A stretch of DNA of 24,549 nucleotides from Puniceicoccales bacterium (GTDB taxonomy: Bacteria > Verrucomicrobiota > Verrucomicrobiia > Opitutales > LL51). The notes under the pieces were generated by a model. The model worked only from the letters and a program-made list of their open reading frames with translations. It was not told the origin of the DNA and ran no database searches. The stretch spans positions 1-24,549 of the forward strand of contig JAIRLD010000072.1 of assembly GCA_031259665.1 (NCBI GenBank), in the 5' to 3' direction. Shown in pieces: positions 7,387 to 14,944 of this stretch (its first letter is position 1; each line of letters opens with the position of its first letter). The position numbers and the translations under genes were made by a program.

Positions 7387-9627
7387 ATGGAAGAATCGAC
7401 GAGAATGAGCGAGCAATTTTTATTGATAGGGATTGGAGGGATGGGCATGGCTCCTCTTGCGCTTTATTTGCATCAACAAAACCATATTATTTATGGTTAT
7501 GACGATGCTCTACCGACTTTTTTGGAGCATTTTTTCGAGCGGCAAGAAATTATTATTTGCGAATCTTTTCCAGAAAGTATTGACAGTGTCATTTATTCCG
7601 GCGCGATTCGAAGCGATCATCCATGGCTGATGGAAGCAAAAAAACGGGGAATTAGGACATATCTTCGCGGTGAGTTTTTAGCACAACTTTGCCCAAAAAA
7701 GCAGATGATTGCCGTAGCTGGTTCCCATGGTAAAACGACGGTAACGGGTATGCTCGTCGACTGCCTACCCGACTGTGACTATATTTTAGGGGGATTTTTC
7801 CAGGACGAAAAAAAGTTACCAGCAAAGTATATACTAGAAAATAAATTTCTCATTTGTGAGGTGGATGAAAGCGACCACACAATCGAACGCTTTTCTCCCC
7901 ATATTGCGGTGGTACTCAATTTGGAAGATGACCATCTGGTCCAATATGGCCGTTCCGAAAATTTGGATTTAGCATTTGGAAAATTTTTTAAAAATACGCG
8001 CCATGCTATCGTTATCCCCGAAGGAGATAGGCTATTGGAAAATATTATAGAAAAACAAAACATTACGGCAGACGTTGTACGGGCGAAAGTCACTCCATAT
8101 GCGCCAGCTTTTGAGAAAAATTTATCTATGTTGCAAAGTGTTCTTGAAAAGTTGAAAGATAATGGGCATAAAATTTGTATACCCTTCGAATTTTCGCCAC
8201 TATTTCGCCGCAACCAATTTTTGGGTACACTATATTTGGAACAGCCTGTGGAAATCTGGGCGGATTATGCTCACCACCCAACGGAAATTGCCCAATGCAT
8301 TAGGCACTTCGAAGGAGAGAAGCAGAAAATTGCCTTCGTCTTTCAACCGCACCGCTATACGCGTACACAGCAATATGTCCAAGATTTTGCGAAAGTTTTT
8401 GCCGGAAAGCGTTGTACTTTTTTGCCCGTATATTCTGCCGGCGAGAAATTTTTGGCCGACGGTACGACGGAAATGATTTTGAATCATTTTTCTGAAAATG
8501 ATAGGCCTAATTTTATTACATCGCTGAATGATTTTTTCATTAAAAACAATAGCGATAACACGCTGCCCAATAAAATTGTATTCATAGGTGCTGGAGATAT
8601 TTTTTTCCAGGCGCAGATATGGGTTTTTAAACAACAAATTCAATTATTAAAAAATTTTTTAGCAACACATGAAATTCCATTTTCCGAAAATATTTCCGCC
8701 AAAAAGTACAATACGCTTCATATTGACGGTACGGTTCCGCTGATAATCGAACCGGAAAGTGCTGAAACACTTGCCATTATTTTGCAGGAACTTACTGGGA
8801 CGAAGATCCCTTTTTTTATCATTGGTCGCGGGTCGAATCTTTTGGTCGATGACCTATGTAGTGTCTTGATTTCGCTAAAAAAAATATCCTCGATTTTTAC
8901 GCAAAATGCAGGATTAGTGGAAGTTTCCGCGGGCTTTTCTTTGCCGATTTTTTGTAAGCAAATCGCGAGACTCGGCCTTCAGGGCTGCGAAGAACTGGCA
9001 GGAATTCCAGGAACGATCGGGGGCGCACTGCATATGAATGCGGGAACAGCTCAGCAAACGATTTCGGATAAACTCGTGTCCATCGATGTGGTAAATTTTT
9101 CTGGAAATCGTCAGGTTGTGGATCAATCGCAGATTCCTTTTACCTATCGAAGAGGTTTTTATGGAGGTGTTATTCTGAGTGCGAAATTTCAATTCAAGGA
9201 AAGGGAAGCACCGGAAATTCTTTTGGGAAAAATTCACAAAAAAATGCTATGGCGCCAGGAGAAACAACCTAAACAACCTAACGCCGGCAGTATTTTTAAA
9301 AATCCACAAAATTCGTTTGCAGGGATGCTAATCGACCAAGCTGGATTGAAAGGTATCCCAATCGGTGGAGCCAAGATTTCTGAAAAACATGCTAATTTTA
9401 TCATCAATGCAACCGGTCAAGCGACAGCCAATGACATTAAACGGCTTGTCAACCTGGCTCGTCAAAAAGTTTTAGAAAAATATAGAGTCTTTCTCGAACG
9501 AGAAATCTTATTTGCATCTGAATTGGGACTTCAGCTGTCCAGGGGGGCTTTGCCCCCCTGGACCTCCCGCAAGGAGGTTGTTGTGGGGCTCTGCCCCACA
9601 CCCCGCAAGGAGTCAGAGACTCCTTGA
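7387..9627 (+). CDS. MurC-MurB fusion: UDP-MurNAc-L-Ala ligase / UDP-MurNAc dehydrogenase
   Basis: Two cytoplasmic peptidoglycan-precursor enzymes in one 746-aa chain. Residues 1-415 are MurC-like: GIGGMGMAPLA nucleotide fold (15-25), P-loop AGSHGKTTVTG (111-121), CEVDESDHT, LEDDHLVQYG, DYAHHPTEI (293-301), FQPHRYTRT and FIGAGD. The stretch between DDHL and DYAHHP is shorter than usual, and the normal G-x-HN-x-x-NALAA segment is not recognisable. Residues 425-710 are MurB: FIIGRGSNLLVDD FAD loop, GIPGTIGGALHMNAG, FTYRRG and PNAGSIFKNP with S635 as the likely proton donor, the type II form. The frame also has GTG 7384 and ATG 7405; ATG 7387 is a compromise and no clear Shine-Dalgarno decides. 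Residues after about 716 (SRGALPPWTSRKE, then GLCPTPRKESETP) and the stop come from island E. The fusion couples consecutive steps: MurB makes UDP-MurNAc and MurC adds L-Ala. Confidence 0.93.
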   Translation: MEESTRMSEQFLLIGIGGMGMAPLALYLHQQNHIIYGYDDALPTFLEHFFERQEIIICESFPESIDSVIYSGAIRSDHPWLMEAKKRGIRTYLRGEFLAQLCPKKQMIAVAGSHGKTTVTGMLVDCLPDCDYILGGFFQDEKKLPAKYILENKFLICEVDESDHTIERFSPHIAVVLNLEDDHLVQYGRSENLDLAFGKFFKNTRHAIVIPEGDRLLENIIEKQNITADVVRAKVTPYAPAFEKNLSMLQSVLEKLKDNGHKICIPFEFSPLFRRNQFLGTLYLEQPVEIWADYAHHPTEIAQCIRHFEGEKQKIAFVFQPHRYTRTQQYVQDFAKVFAGKRCTFLPVYSAGEKFLADGTTEMILNHFSENDRPNFITSLNDFFIKNNSDNTLPNKIVFIGAGDIFFQAQIWVFKQQIQLLKNFLATHEIPFSENISAKKYNTLHIDGTVPLIIEPESAETLAIILQELTGTKIPFFIIGRGSNLLVDDLCSVLISLKKISSIFTQNAGLVEVSAGFSLPIFCKQIARLGLQGCEELAGIPGTIGGALHMNAGTAQQTISDKLVSIDVVNFSGNRQVVDQSQIPFTYRRGFYGGVILSAKFQFKEREAPEILLGKIHKKMLWRQEKQPKQPNAGSIFKNPQNSFAGMLIDQAGLKGIPIGGAKISEKHANFIINATGQATANDIKRLVNLARQKVLEKYRVFLEREILFASELGLQLSRGALPPWTSRKEVVVGLCPTPRKESETP

Positions 9628-9719
9628 CCTCTTTCGGCGGCCGAGCCTGACGCAGACTGCGCCGGGCTCGGCCGCAAGGTCAAGTTTTTTTCTTTTTTTT
9701 TAATTCTGCGGATTGATCC
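9538..9719. repeat. Palindromic repeat island E, overlapping the murC-murB 3' end
   Basis: It begins with the perfect hairpin TCCAGGGGGGC-TTT-GCCCCCCTGGA (9538-9562), then CCTCCCGCAAGGAGG, GTGGGGCTCTGCCCCAC, CAAGGAGTC-AGA-GACTCCTTG, a GCGGCCGAG/CTCGGCCGC variable hairpin, AAGGTCAAG, a T7-C-T9 run and TTCTGCGGATTGATCC. The gene's last 30 or so codons and its stop lie inside. The T run nine bases after the large hairpin could let this copy act as a terminator for murC-murB. Bases 9594-9719 are one arm of a long inverted repeat with island F. Confidence 0.92.
9594..9719 (+). repeat. Left arm of a 126-bp inverted repeat flanking malQ
   Basis: The reverse complement of 11343-11468 matches this stretch at 125 of 126 positions; the single difference lies in the GAGCCTGACG / GAGCCCGACG segment. 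The arms enclose malQ with 1,623 bases between them. Confidence 0.93.
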
Positions 9720-9773
9720 CCTGGCGATGGGTACAAGGGAGAAAGATTTCCTCCTAAAGAATCACAAAAAAAT

Positions 9774-9801
9774 TTGCAATATATTTTAATTTTAATATAC
9801 C
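9774..9801 (+). promoter_or_regulatory. Possible malQ promoter
   Basis: TTGCAA (9774-9779), a 16-bp spacer and TATACC (9796-9801), six bases before the ATG at 9808. If used, the mRNA would be leaderless or nearly so. The surrounding 9760-9800 is strongly AT-rich. Weak, by-eye evidence. Confidence 0.35.
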
Positions 9802-9807
9802 TATTAC

Positions 9808-11292
9808 ATGATTTGCAGTGAAAATTCAAAATGGACAGTGGAACGGTCAGTGGGTGTAATGATGCATATTTCCTGCTTACCGAGTCGACAGAGCATCGGA
9901 TGTTTTAATGCAATGGCCTTTCGGTTTGTTGATCTTTTAACAAGCTCTAGCATACGTTATTGGCAGATTTGTCCATTGAATCCGACCGGCTATGGTGATT
10001 CACCTTATCAGGGAACCTCTGCCTTTGCAATTAATCCCTATTTTCTCGATCTCGAAGCACTTGGCATCGATGATATTCCATCCGGTCTGTCTGGAGAGTC
10101 TGACCGCGTCTCCTTCGGAAAGCTTTATGAATATTTTAATAACTTATTAGAAAACTTCGGACCCATGTTGATTGAGAAATTCGAGAAAGATATAAAGTTT
10201 TTAGCATTCCAACAAACCCATTCCCACTGGCTGAAACCCTATGCGCTTTTTGCCGCCTTTAAATCTCTTTTCGATGGAAAAGCCTGGTTCGAATGGCCAA
10301 AGGAATATAAATTTTACAAAAAAATCGATGATCAAAAATTGCCGGATAATGTCCTCAAATACTGCAAATATCATGAAGTCTTGCAATATATTTTACATAT
10401 CCAGTGGCAAAAAATTAAACATTACGCCAATCAACACCACGTCAAAATTATCGGCGATATTCCGATTTATCCCGGTTTAGATAGCGCAGATGTTTGGAGC
10501 GAACCGGAAATTTTTCAGCTCGATAAACAATTAAACCCTAAAAAACTCGCCGGCGTTCCATCTGACTATTTTTCTCCCAATGGTCAACTTTGGGGTAATC
10601 CGGTCTACAATTGGAAATTTTTACAACAAAATCAATACACCTGGTGGCAGCAACGTATCCGACGCAACGGAGAACTGTTCGACGTCCTGCGCCTCGACCA
10701 TTTCCGCAGCTTCGATCGCTTCTGGACCGTTCCCGCAAATGCTGAGAATGCCGTCAATGGAAAATGGGAATCCGGCCCAGGAAAACAATTATTCGAATTT
10801 TTTAAAGAATATCAATTCATTGCCGAAGACTTGGGCGATATCGACGATAACGCCCGCCAATTACAACAAAATCTGAATTTCCCAGGTATGAAAGTTTTGC
10901 AGTTTGCCTTTTCCGGAGACCCTAAAAATATCTACCTCCCCCATAATCACGATAAAAATGCCGTTCTATACCTGGGGACTCACGATAATGACACGTTGCG
11001 GGGTTGGTATGCCGGACTCGACGAAAGGACCAAAGACCAAATTCGCCGCTACTTCGGTATCGATGACAACGGAATTGCTTGGAAATTTTTAACGGAAATT
11101 TACCGTTCGCCCTGCTTTTTAAGTGTTATTTGTATCCCAGACCTGCTCGCATTAGGTTCCGAAGCGCGCTTCAATACACCCAGTACTCAGGACAATAATT
11201 GGCAATGGCGTCTGACAGAAACCCAGTTTTCTGAATTGGAAACAATGGCCCTAAAATTGAAAGCATATGGGGTGCAGTACGATCGTGCCTAA
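9808..11292 (+). CDS. malQ: 4-alpha-glucanotransferase (amylomaltase)
   Basis: GH77 enzyme that transfers maltooligosaccharide units between 1,4-alpha-glucans in glycogen or maltodextrin metabolism; cytoplasmic. The 494-aa protein is of normal bacterial length. Family motifs run in order: RSVGVMMHISCLPS (14-26), WQICPLNPTGYGDSPYQGTSAFAINP (52-77), IIGDIPIY, GVPSDYFSPNGQLWGNPVYNW, RLDHFRSF with nucleophile D297, IAEDLG with acid/base E340, and YLGTHDNDT with D395 as the third carboxylate (assigned by motif and agreeing with Thermus amylomaltase). ATG 9808 gives a 12-residue lead before the conserved start; no Shine-Dalgarno is evident. The TAA stop is itself part of the repeat module CCTAAGGGCTACGCGCCCTTAG. 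The gene stands alone between two inverted copies of the repeat, with no other glycogen gene nearby. Confidence 0.96.
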   Translation: MICSENSKWTVERSVGVMMHISCLPSRQSIGCFNAMAFRFVDLLTSSSIRYWQICPLNPTGYGDSPYQGTSAFAINPYFLDLEALGIDDIPSGLSGESDRVSFGKLYEYFNNLLENFGPMLIEKFEKDIKFLAFQQTHSHWLKPYALFAAFKSLFDGKAWFEWPKEYKFYKKIDDQKLPDNVLKYCKYHEVLQYILHIQWQKIKHYANQHHVKIIGDIPIYPGLDSADVWSEPEIFQLDKQLNPKKLAGVPSDYFSPNGQLWGNPVYNWKFLQQNQYTWWQQRIRRNGELFDVLRLDHFRSFDRFWTVPANAENAVNGKWESGPGKQLFEFFKEYQFIAEDLGDIDDNARQLQQNLNFPGMKVLQFAFSGDPKNIYLPHNHDKNAVLYLGTHDNDTLRGWYAGLDERTKDQIRRYFGIDDNGIAWKFLTEIYRSPCFLSVICIPDLLALGSEARFNTPSTQDNNWQWRLTETQFSELETMALKLKAYGVQYDRA

Positions 11293-11480
11293 GGGCTACG
11301 CGCCCTTAGAATCTCCGCCAGGAGGCATCGCCTCCTGGACCTGGATCAATCCGCAGAATTAAAAAAAAAGAAAAAAACTTGACCTTGCGGCCGAGCCCGG
11401 CGCAGTCTGCGTCGGGCTCGGCCGCCGAAAGAGGTCAAGGAGTCTCTGACTCCTTGCGGGGTGTGGGGCGGACCCCCACA
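11288..11480. repeat. Palindromic repeat island F, overlapping the malQ stop
   Basis: It starts with CCTAAGGGCTACGCGCCCTTAG, which contains the malQ stop, then CCAGGAGGC/GCCTCCTGG, GGATCAATCCGCAGAATT, A9-G-A7, CTTGACCTTGCGGCCGAG, the variable hairpin, GGTCAAGGAGTCTCTGACTC and GTGTGGGGCGGACCCCCACA. Most of it is island E in reverse. Compared with island E, GTGGGGCTCTGCCCCAC is replaced by GTGTGGGGCGGACCCCCACA, which is still a hairpin. Confidence 0.92.
11343..11468 (-). repeat. Right arm of the 126-bp inverted repeat flanking malQ
   Basis: Reverse complement of 9594-9719 with one mismatch. The near identity, against the looser similarity of the other islands, points to a recent duplication or to gene conversion between these two copies. 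Confidence 0.93.
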
Positions 11481-11488
11481 AAAAATAT

Positions 11489-11516
11489 TTGCCACGGATA
11501 AAAAAATATATATATT
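11489..11516 (+). promoter_or_regulatory. Probable promoter of the pseudopilin-like gene
   Basis: TTGCCA (11489-11494), a 16-bp spacer and TATATT (11511-11516), each hexamer one base from consensus. The predicted transcript start is about 11523, two bases before the ATG at 11525, so translation would be leaderless. Confidence 0.45.
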
Positions 11517-11524
11517 CTAGGTAG

Positions 11525-11899
11525 ATGGATCGAAAAGGATATTTATTGATTGAGGTTATTCTAGGACTTTCGGTTTTTGCACTGGCTGCAGGTGTCGTCA
11601 CACATGGTTTTTTACTTGGCTTAAATTTACATAAAAATGCCGGTATCGATTCCAATGAGGCGGTCGTCACAACGTTGCTGATCAATCGTATCAAACAGGC
11701 CACTGTGGGTACGACCTTTTCAATAAAATTAGACAAGGAAGAATGGGAATTGAAACTCGAAAAAGCTAATGCAATTACAACGGGCGTTTTATCTAACCTG
11801 TGGGCTCTCGATATTAGCGTTGCCAAAATCAAAGATTTTAAAGGAAATGGTGTGCTGCGAGAAGAAAAAAAATATAGTATTTTCCGCTATCTTCCTTAG
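11525..11899 (+). CDS. Type IV pilin-like / pseudopilin-like protein
   Basis: A small 124-aa protein with the class III signal peptide of type IV pilins and type II secretion pseudopilins: MDRKG, then YLLIEVILGLSVFALAAGVV. A prepilin peptidase would cut after Gly5, leaving the hydrophobic helix with Glu at +5 as in GFxLIE proteins. The rest has the size of a minor pseudopilin, with one helix continuing to about residue 60 and a short beta-rich C-terminus (WELKLEKAN, WALDISVAKI) without a cysteine pair. The length and I/LEV motif resemble GspI-type minor pilins, but no specific assignment is safe. No pilus or secretion gene lies nearby, so it is an orphan; its assembly machine would have to be encoded elsewhere. 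A good promoter precedes it directly and no Shine-Dalgarno is seen. Confidence 0.75.
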   Translation: MDRKGYLLIEVILGLSVFALAAGVVTHGFLLGLNLHKNAGIDSNEAVVTTLLINRIKQATVGTTFSIKLDKEEWELKLEKANAITTGVLSNLWALDISVAKIKDFKGNGVLREEKKYSIFRYLP

Positions 11900-11976
11900 T
11901 CTTCGCCTTAATCGTTCTACCATCAAGAATTGCTTGAAAATCCTTTGAATTTTTTATTACTCATCCCTGGAGTGTT

Positions 11977-13644
11977 ATGATTTCTCTTCTACAAAAAGTT
12001 TTGCAAAAACACCATAAATGGCTGTTTTCAATTTTATTGGCTATCGTTACGATTAGTTTCGTCTTCACCGTAGGATCATCCCCAGGTATCGGTCGCAATA
12101 CTCGAAAACGAGAAAAAAAGTTCTTCGGCTATGATTTATCCTCGCAAAAAAACGTTACCCAATTGCTAGGGGAAGTCGAATTGAGTGCACAGTTGCAGCA
12201 AATCTTCATCGGAACGGAACAATTGCAAAATTATACCTTATTTTCTCGTTTCGCAGCACTGAAACTCGCCAACGATTTCGGTATCCCTAAACCAAATAAA
12301 AATATACTTAATCGCTTTATCGAAACCTATCCGGCCTTCCACGGAGGTGATCAGCAGTTTGATGCCAATAAATACAACGATCTCCTCGAACAGGTCAGCA
12401 AGGATTCCTCCCAATTGGGAATGTTCGAGCGGACGATTGCCGATGATTCTAAAATTGCCACGGTCGAAAGATTACTCTCGGGTCAGGGATATGCCCTAGA
12501 TAGCCAAGCCAAATCGGAGATTATCCGAGAAAGGACAAAATATTTCTTTGGGACGGCTAAATTTTATGCCCCACCCATAGCGGATGATCTTGAATATTCT
12601 GAGGATGAACTTTGGCAGTACTTTGAATCGCACCGGAATGCCTATCGAATTAGGGAACAAATCGTCCTGGATTACATCGAATTTCCATCGGAATCGTTTG
12701 CCAAAAAAGTTCCGGAACCGTCCCAACGGGATCTACAGAAAATTTATAGGGCCCATAAAAATCAGTTCCAAAATCTAACCGAGGGGTCCAAAGAATGGGA
12801 AACTGCCATCACCGAGGTCTATGAACACGATATGGCCGATCGCCTGGCTATGGAAGCCGCTACCCAATTCACCTACGATCTGTACGAGAAAAATGTTGTC
12901 CGCGATTCCGAACCATTTAAACAACTCATCGGGGAAAGGACATTAAAGGTATCCAATTTGGCTCCCATAGTACTGGGGCAATTTTCGGAGAATGAATATT
13001 TTTCCGATGAGTCTTTGGCCCAAGGTAGCAAATTGAGCGAAGATCGCTATTTTTCGGATCCCATACAGGCTAAAAATGGAAATATATGTGTCCTACTCTA
13101 TCGGGATTGTATTCCCCCAATTGATCCGCCATTGGATAGTGTTCGCGAACGGGTTACTCGAGATTTTTTAGCGGCGAAAACAGAAGAAAAATTTGCCAAA
13201 CGGATCGATGAGATTCAAGAAATATTGGCCAAAGCTCAACCTCTATCTCCGGAGGTATTTGCAAAAATTGTCGCCGAACACGGAGGCGTAACCACGAGGA
13301 GCACCGGAAAGAATTTCCGCGAAGGAATTACTCCTCAGGAACAAGAAATATTGTTGTCACTCCGTACCGGGGCGGTCTCCAACGCAATTCTTACGGAAAA
13401 AATGGAGGCGGAAGTTGTATTTTTAGAAAAAAAGGAAATCCCTTCGGATATCGACTCAGCTACCGTGGAACAGATGGTAGCGGTCCTGGAAAAGAAAAAC
13501 AAGGAAAGTTTTAACGATCATATTATCGAGATGATTCTCGACGAAATGGGTGTCACAAAAGATCGCGAAAATCTCTTACGGCATTATCAAATGATGGCGT
13601 CTCTTATCTATATGCAACGCCATCGAAATGAGTTCGGTTTTTAA
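11977..13644 (+). CDS. PpiD/SurA-like membrane-anchored periplasmic foldase
   Basis: A 555-aa protein with one N-terminal membrane helix (residues about 14-32, KWLFSILLAIVTISFVFTVG) after a short basic stretch, so the bulk lies in the periplasm. The long charged helical region that follows, then YRIREQIVLDYIEFPSESFA and a late SDPIQAKNGNICVLLYRD segment followed by PPLDSVRERVTRDFL, match the arrangement of PpiD and SurA-type chaperones that help outer-membrane and secreted proteins fold. No canonical parvulin active-site block (such as the GGxLGW motif) is visible, so it may be a chaperone without isomerase activity. GGAG four bases before ATG 11977 supports the start, and TTGAAA-15-TATTAC upstream (about 11935-11961) is a possible promoter. 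It sits alone between the pseudopilin-like gene and a lipoprotein gene. The class is fairly sure; the enzymatic role is open. Confidence 0.75.
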   Translation: MISLLQKVLQKHHKWLFSILLAIVTISFVFTVGSSPGIGRNTRKREKKFFGYDLSSQKNVTQLLGEVELSAQLQQIFIGTEQLQNYTLFSRFAALKLANDFGIPKPNKNILNRFIETYPAFHGGDQQFDANKYNDLLEQVSKDSSQLGMFERTIADDSKIATVERLLSGQGYALDSQAKSEIIRERTKYFFGTAKFYAPPIADDLEYSEDELWQYFESHRNAYRIREQIVLDYIEFPSESFAKKVPEPSQRDLQKIYRAHKNQFQNLTEGSKEWETAITEVYEHDMADRLAMEAATQFTYDLYEKNVVRDSEPFKQLIGERTLKVSNLAPIVLGQFSENEYFSDESLAQGSKLSEDRYFSDPIQAKNGNICVLLYRDCIPPIDPPLDSVRERVTRDFLAAKTEEKFAKRIDEIQEILAKAQPLSPEVFAKIVAEHGGVTTRSTGKNFREGITPQEQEILLSLRTGAVSNAILTEKMEAEVVFLEKKEIPSDIDSATVEQMVAVLEKKNKESFNDHIIEMILDEMGVTKDRENLLRHYQMMASLIYMQRHRNEFGF

Positions 13645-13654
13645 TACTTATAAA

Positions 13655-13683
13655 TTGACAGAATACCATTTTCTAATTAGTCT
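13655..13683 (+). promoter_or_regulatory. Probable promoter of the lipoprotein gene
   Basis: A consensus TTGACA (13655-13660), a 17-bp spacer and a weaker TAGTCT (13678-13683), 12 bases before the ATG at 13696. The leader would be only about six bases. Confidence 0.4.
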
Positions 13684-13695
13684 ACTGCCACATCT

Positions 13696-14799
13696 ATGGT
13701 AAATAATCCTCAAAATTCAGTTCTGTATGTTGGTGCATTAGGTGCATTATTATTGATGGGCGGATGTAAATCGATCGGTCCAAGTTCCGTTAGAAAGGTG
13801 CACTACGAATATAATCACGCCATTGCTAAAACGAATGATGAACAGCTTTTACTAAACATTGTTCGTTCAAAATATCACGAAAGTCTATGCTTCGTCGATG
13901 TGAATGGAATTGATGACGTTCGCAAATGGACAATGCGATTGGGGCCAAATGGTTCAAAATTTGGACTTGTTAGCAATTCCGGTAAACATGAGTTGGGCTT
14001 AACCGCTTACACTGAGATTTTTCAAAACCCTATTATCCGTTATTTTCCCCTTAAGGGTGAGGATTTCACGAAAAGAATGCTCGCTCCCATACCCATTGCG
14101 GTCGTGTTAGGGCTGCGCCACGCGGGATGGGATACTAGACGCGTTTTCAATCTATGCATCGAACACATCAATCATCTGGATAACGCTTCTTTTGCCTTCG
14201 ACCCTATTTTTACGCAAAAGCCGAAATGCGAATCCTTTAGCGAAATGGTTGATCTGATGGCCACGCTATGGGACCAAAACCGCCTACTTGTCGGCATTAA
14301 CTCCGAAAACCAAGCACAGGAACTTGTCCTTCGGTTTGTGGGTTCCGATTCCCAAAGTCAACAATTGAAGTCCCTTTTGAAACTCGATTTAAACGGCTCC
14401 GAATTCCATTTCAATTCTAATTTTCTTGATACGTGTAGCACAAATTTAACGGTACGGACACGTTCGGTTATGGAAGTTTTATCTTATCTCTCCCATGCGG
14501 TGAAGGTTCCACAAAAGGATATCGATGCAGGACTAGTTTCGGAAATGAAGGATAAAAACGGAGAAATATTCGATTGGACCCAATATCTTTCCGGAGAATG
14601 GATCGCGATCAATTGTAGCGAAAGCCAAGAATGTCCCAAGAACGCTTTTGTCAGTGTCTTTTACCGAGAAAAATGGTTCTTTATCGCCGACAATGACCTA
14701 AATAGCAAATCAACTTTTATGTTCCTCAATTATCTGTTTAATTTGCAATCGGGAAATCCAATGGCATTCGTTCCAACACTTACAGTTTCGACCAGTTAA
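13696..14799 (+). CDS. Outer-envelope lipoprotein of unknown function
   Basis: The 367-aa protein begins with a lipoprotein signal peptide: a hydrophobic core (VLYVGALGALLLMGG) before Cys24 (LMGGC), so signal peptidase II should cut there and the protein be lipid-anchored. Next comes IGPSSVRKVHYEYNHAIAKTNDEQ and LLLNIVRSKYHESLCFVDV. This start, with an LLNIVRxRY core, resembles an uncharacterised lipoprotein family I recall from other Gram-negative bacteria (recollection, not a search). The remainder has alternating beta and helical segments and a FVSVFYREKWFFIADND strand near the C-terminus; no catalytic motif is seen. It is preceded by a promoter-like sequence with a perfect TTGACA and followed by an intrinsic terminator, so it is monocistronic. 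Function is unknown. Confidence 0.8.
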   Translation: MVNNPQNSVLYVGALGALLLMGGCKSIGPSSVRKVHYEYNHAIAKTNDEQLLLNIVRSKYHESLCFVDVNGIDDVRKWTMRLGPNGSKFGLVSNSGKHELGLTAYTEIFQNPIIRYFPLKGEDFTKRMLAPIPIAVVLGLRHAGWDTRRVFNLCIEHINHLDNASFAFDPIFTQKPKCESFSEMVDLMATLWDQNRLLVGINSENQAQELVLRFVGSDSQSQQLKSLLKLDLNGSEFHFNSNFLDTCSTNLTVRTRSVMEVLSYLSHAVKVPQKDIDAGLVSEMKDKNGEIFDWTQYLSGEWIAINCSESQECPKNAFVSVFYREKWFFIADNDLNSKSTFMFLNYLFNLQSGNPMAFVPTLTVSTS

Positions 14800-14828
14800 A
14801 GCTCTCTCCTTCATAGTTTCAAATAATT

Positions 14829-14860
14829 AAGCGTAAATTTTTTATATTTGCGCTTTTTTT
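14829..14860 (+). terminator. Intrinsic terminator after the lipoprotein gene
   Basis: AAGCGTAAAT, an AT-rich loop, ATTTGCGCTT, then a T run: a 10-bp stem with one G-T pair and U tract, 30 bases past the stop at 14799. This is the clearest classical terminator in the window and is unrelated to the repeat islands. Confidence 0.85.
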
Positions 14861-14944
14861 GTGTTGCAAAAATCTGTAAAATCAATTTTTTAGAAAATGA
14901 AAGGAGATTTGCGCAGGATTCTTTCTAGCAAATTGAGGATGAAT

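Noticed and set aside
9512..9703. Plus-strand ORF with GSAPHPARSQRLLDL-type protein, echoed on the minus strand at 11359-11832
   Set aside because: The shared protein sequence is just the repeat module translated in the same frame in two inverted islands. These frames overlap the murC-murB end and the pseudopilin-like gene, which have better support.
9594..11468. malQ with its 126-bp inverted flanks as a transposon
   Set aside because: The enclosed gene is a glucanotransferase with no transposase, the arms consist of the general repeat modules, and no target-site duplication is seen.
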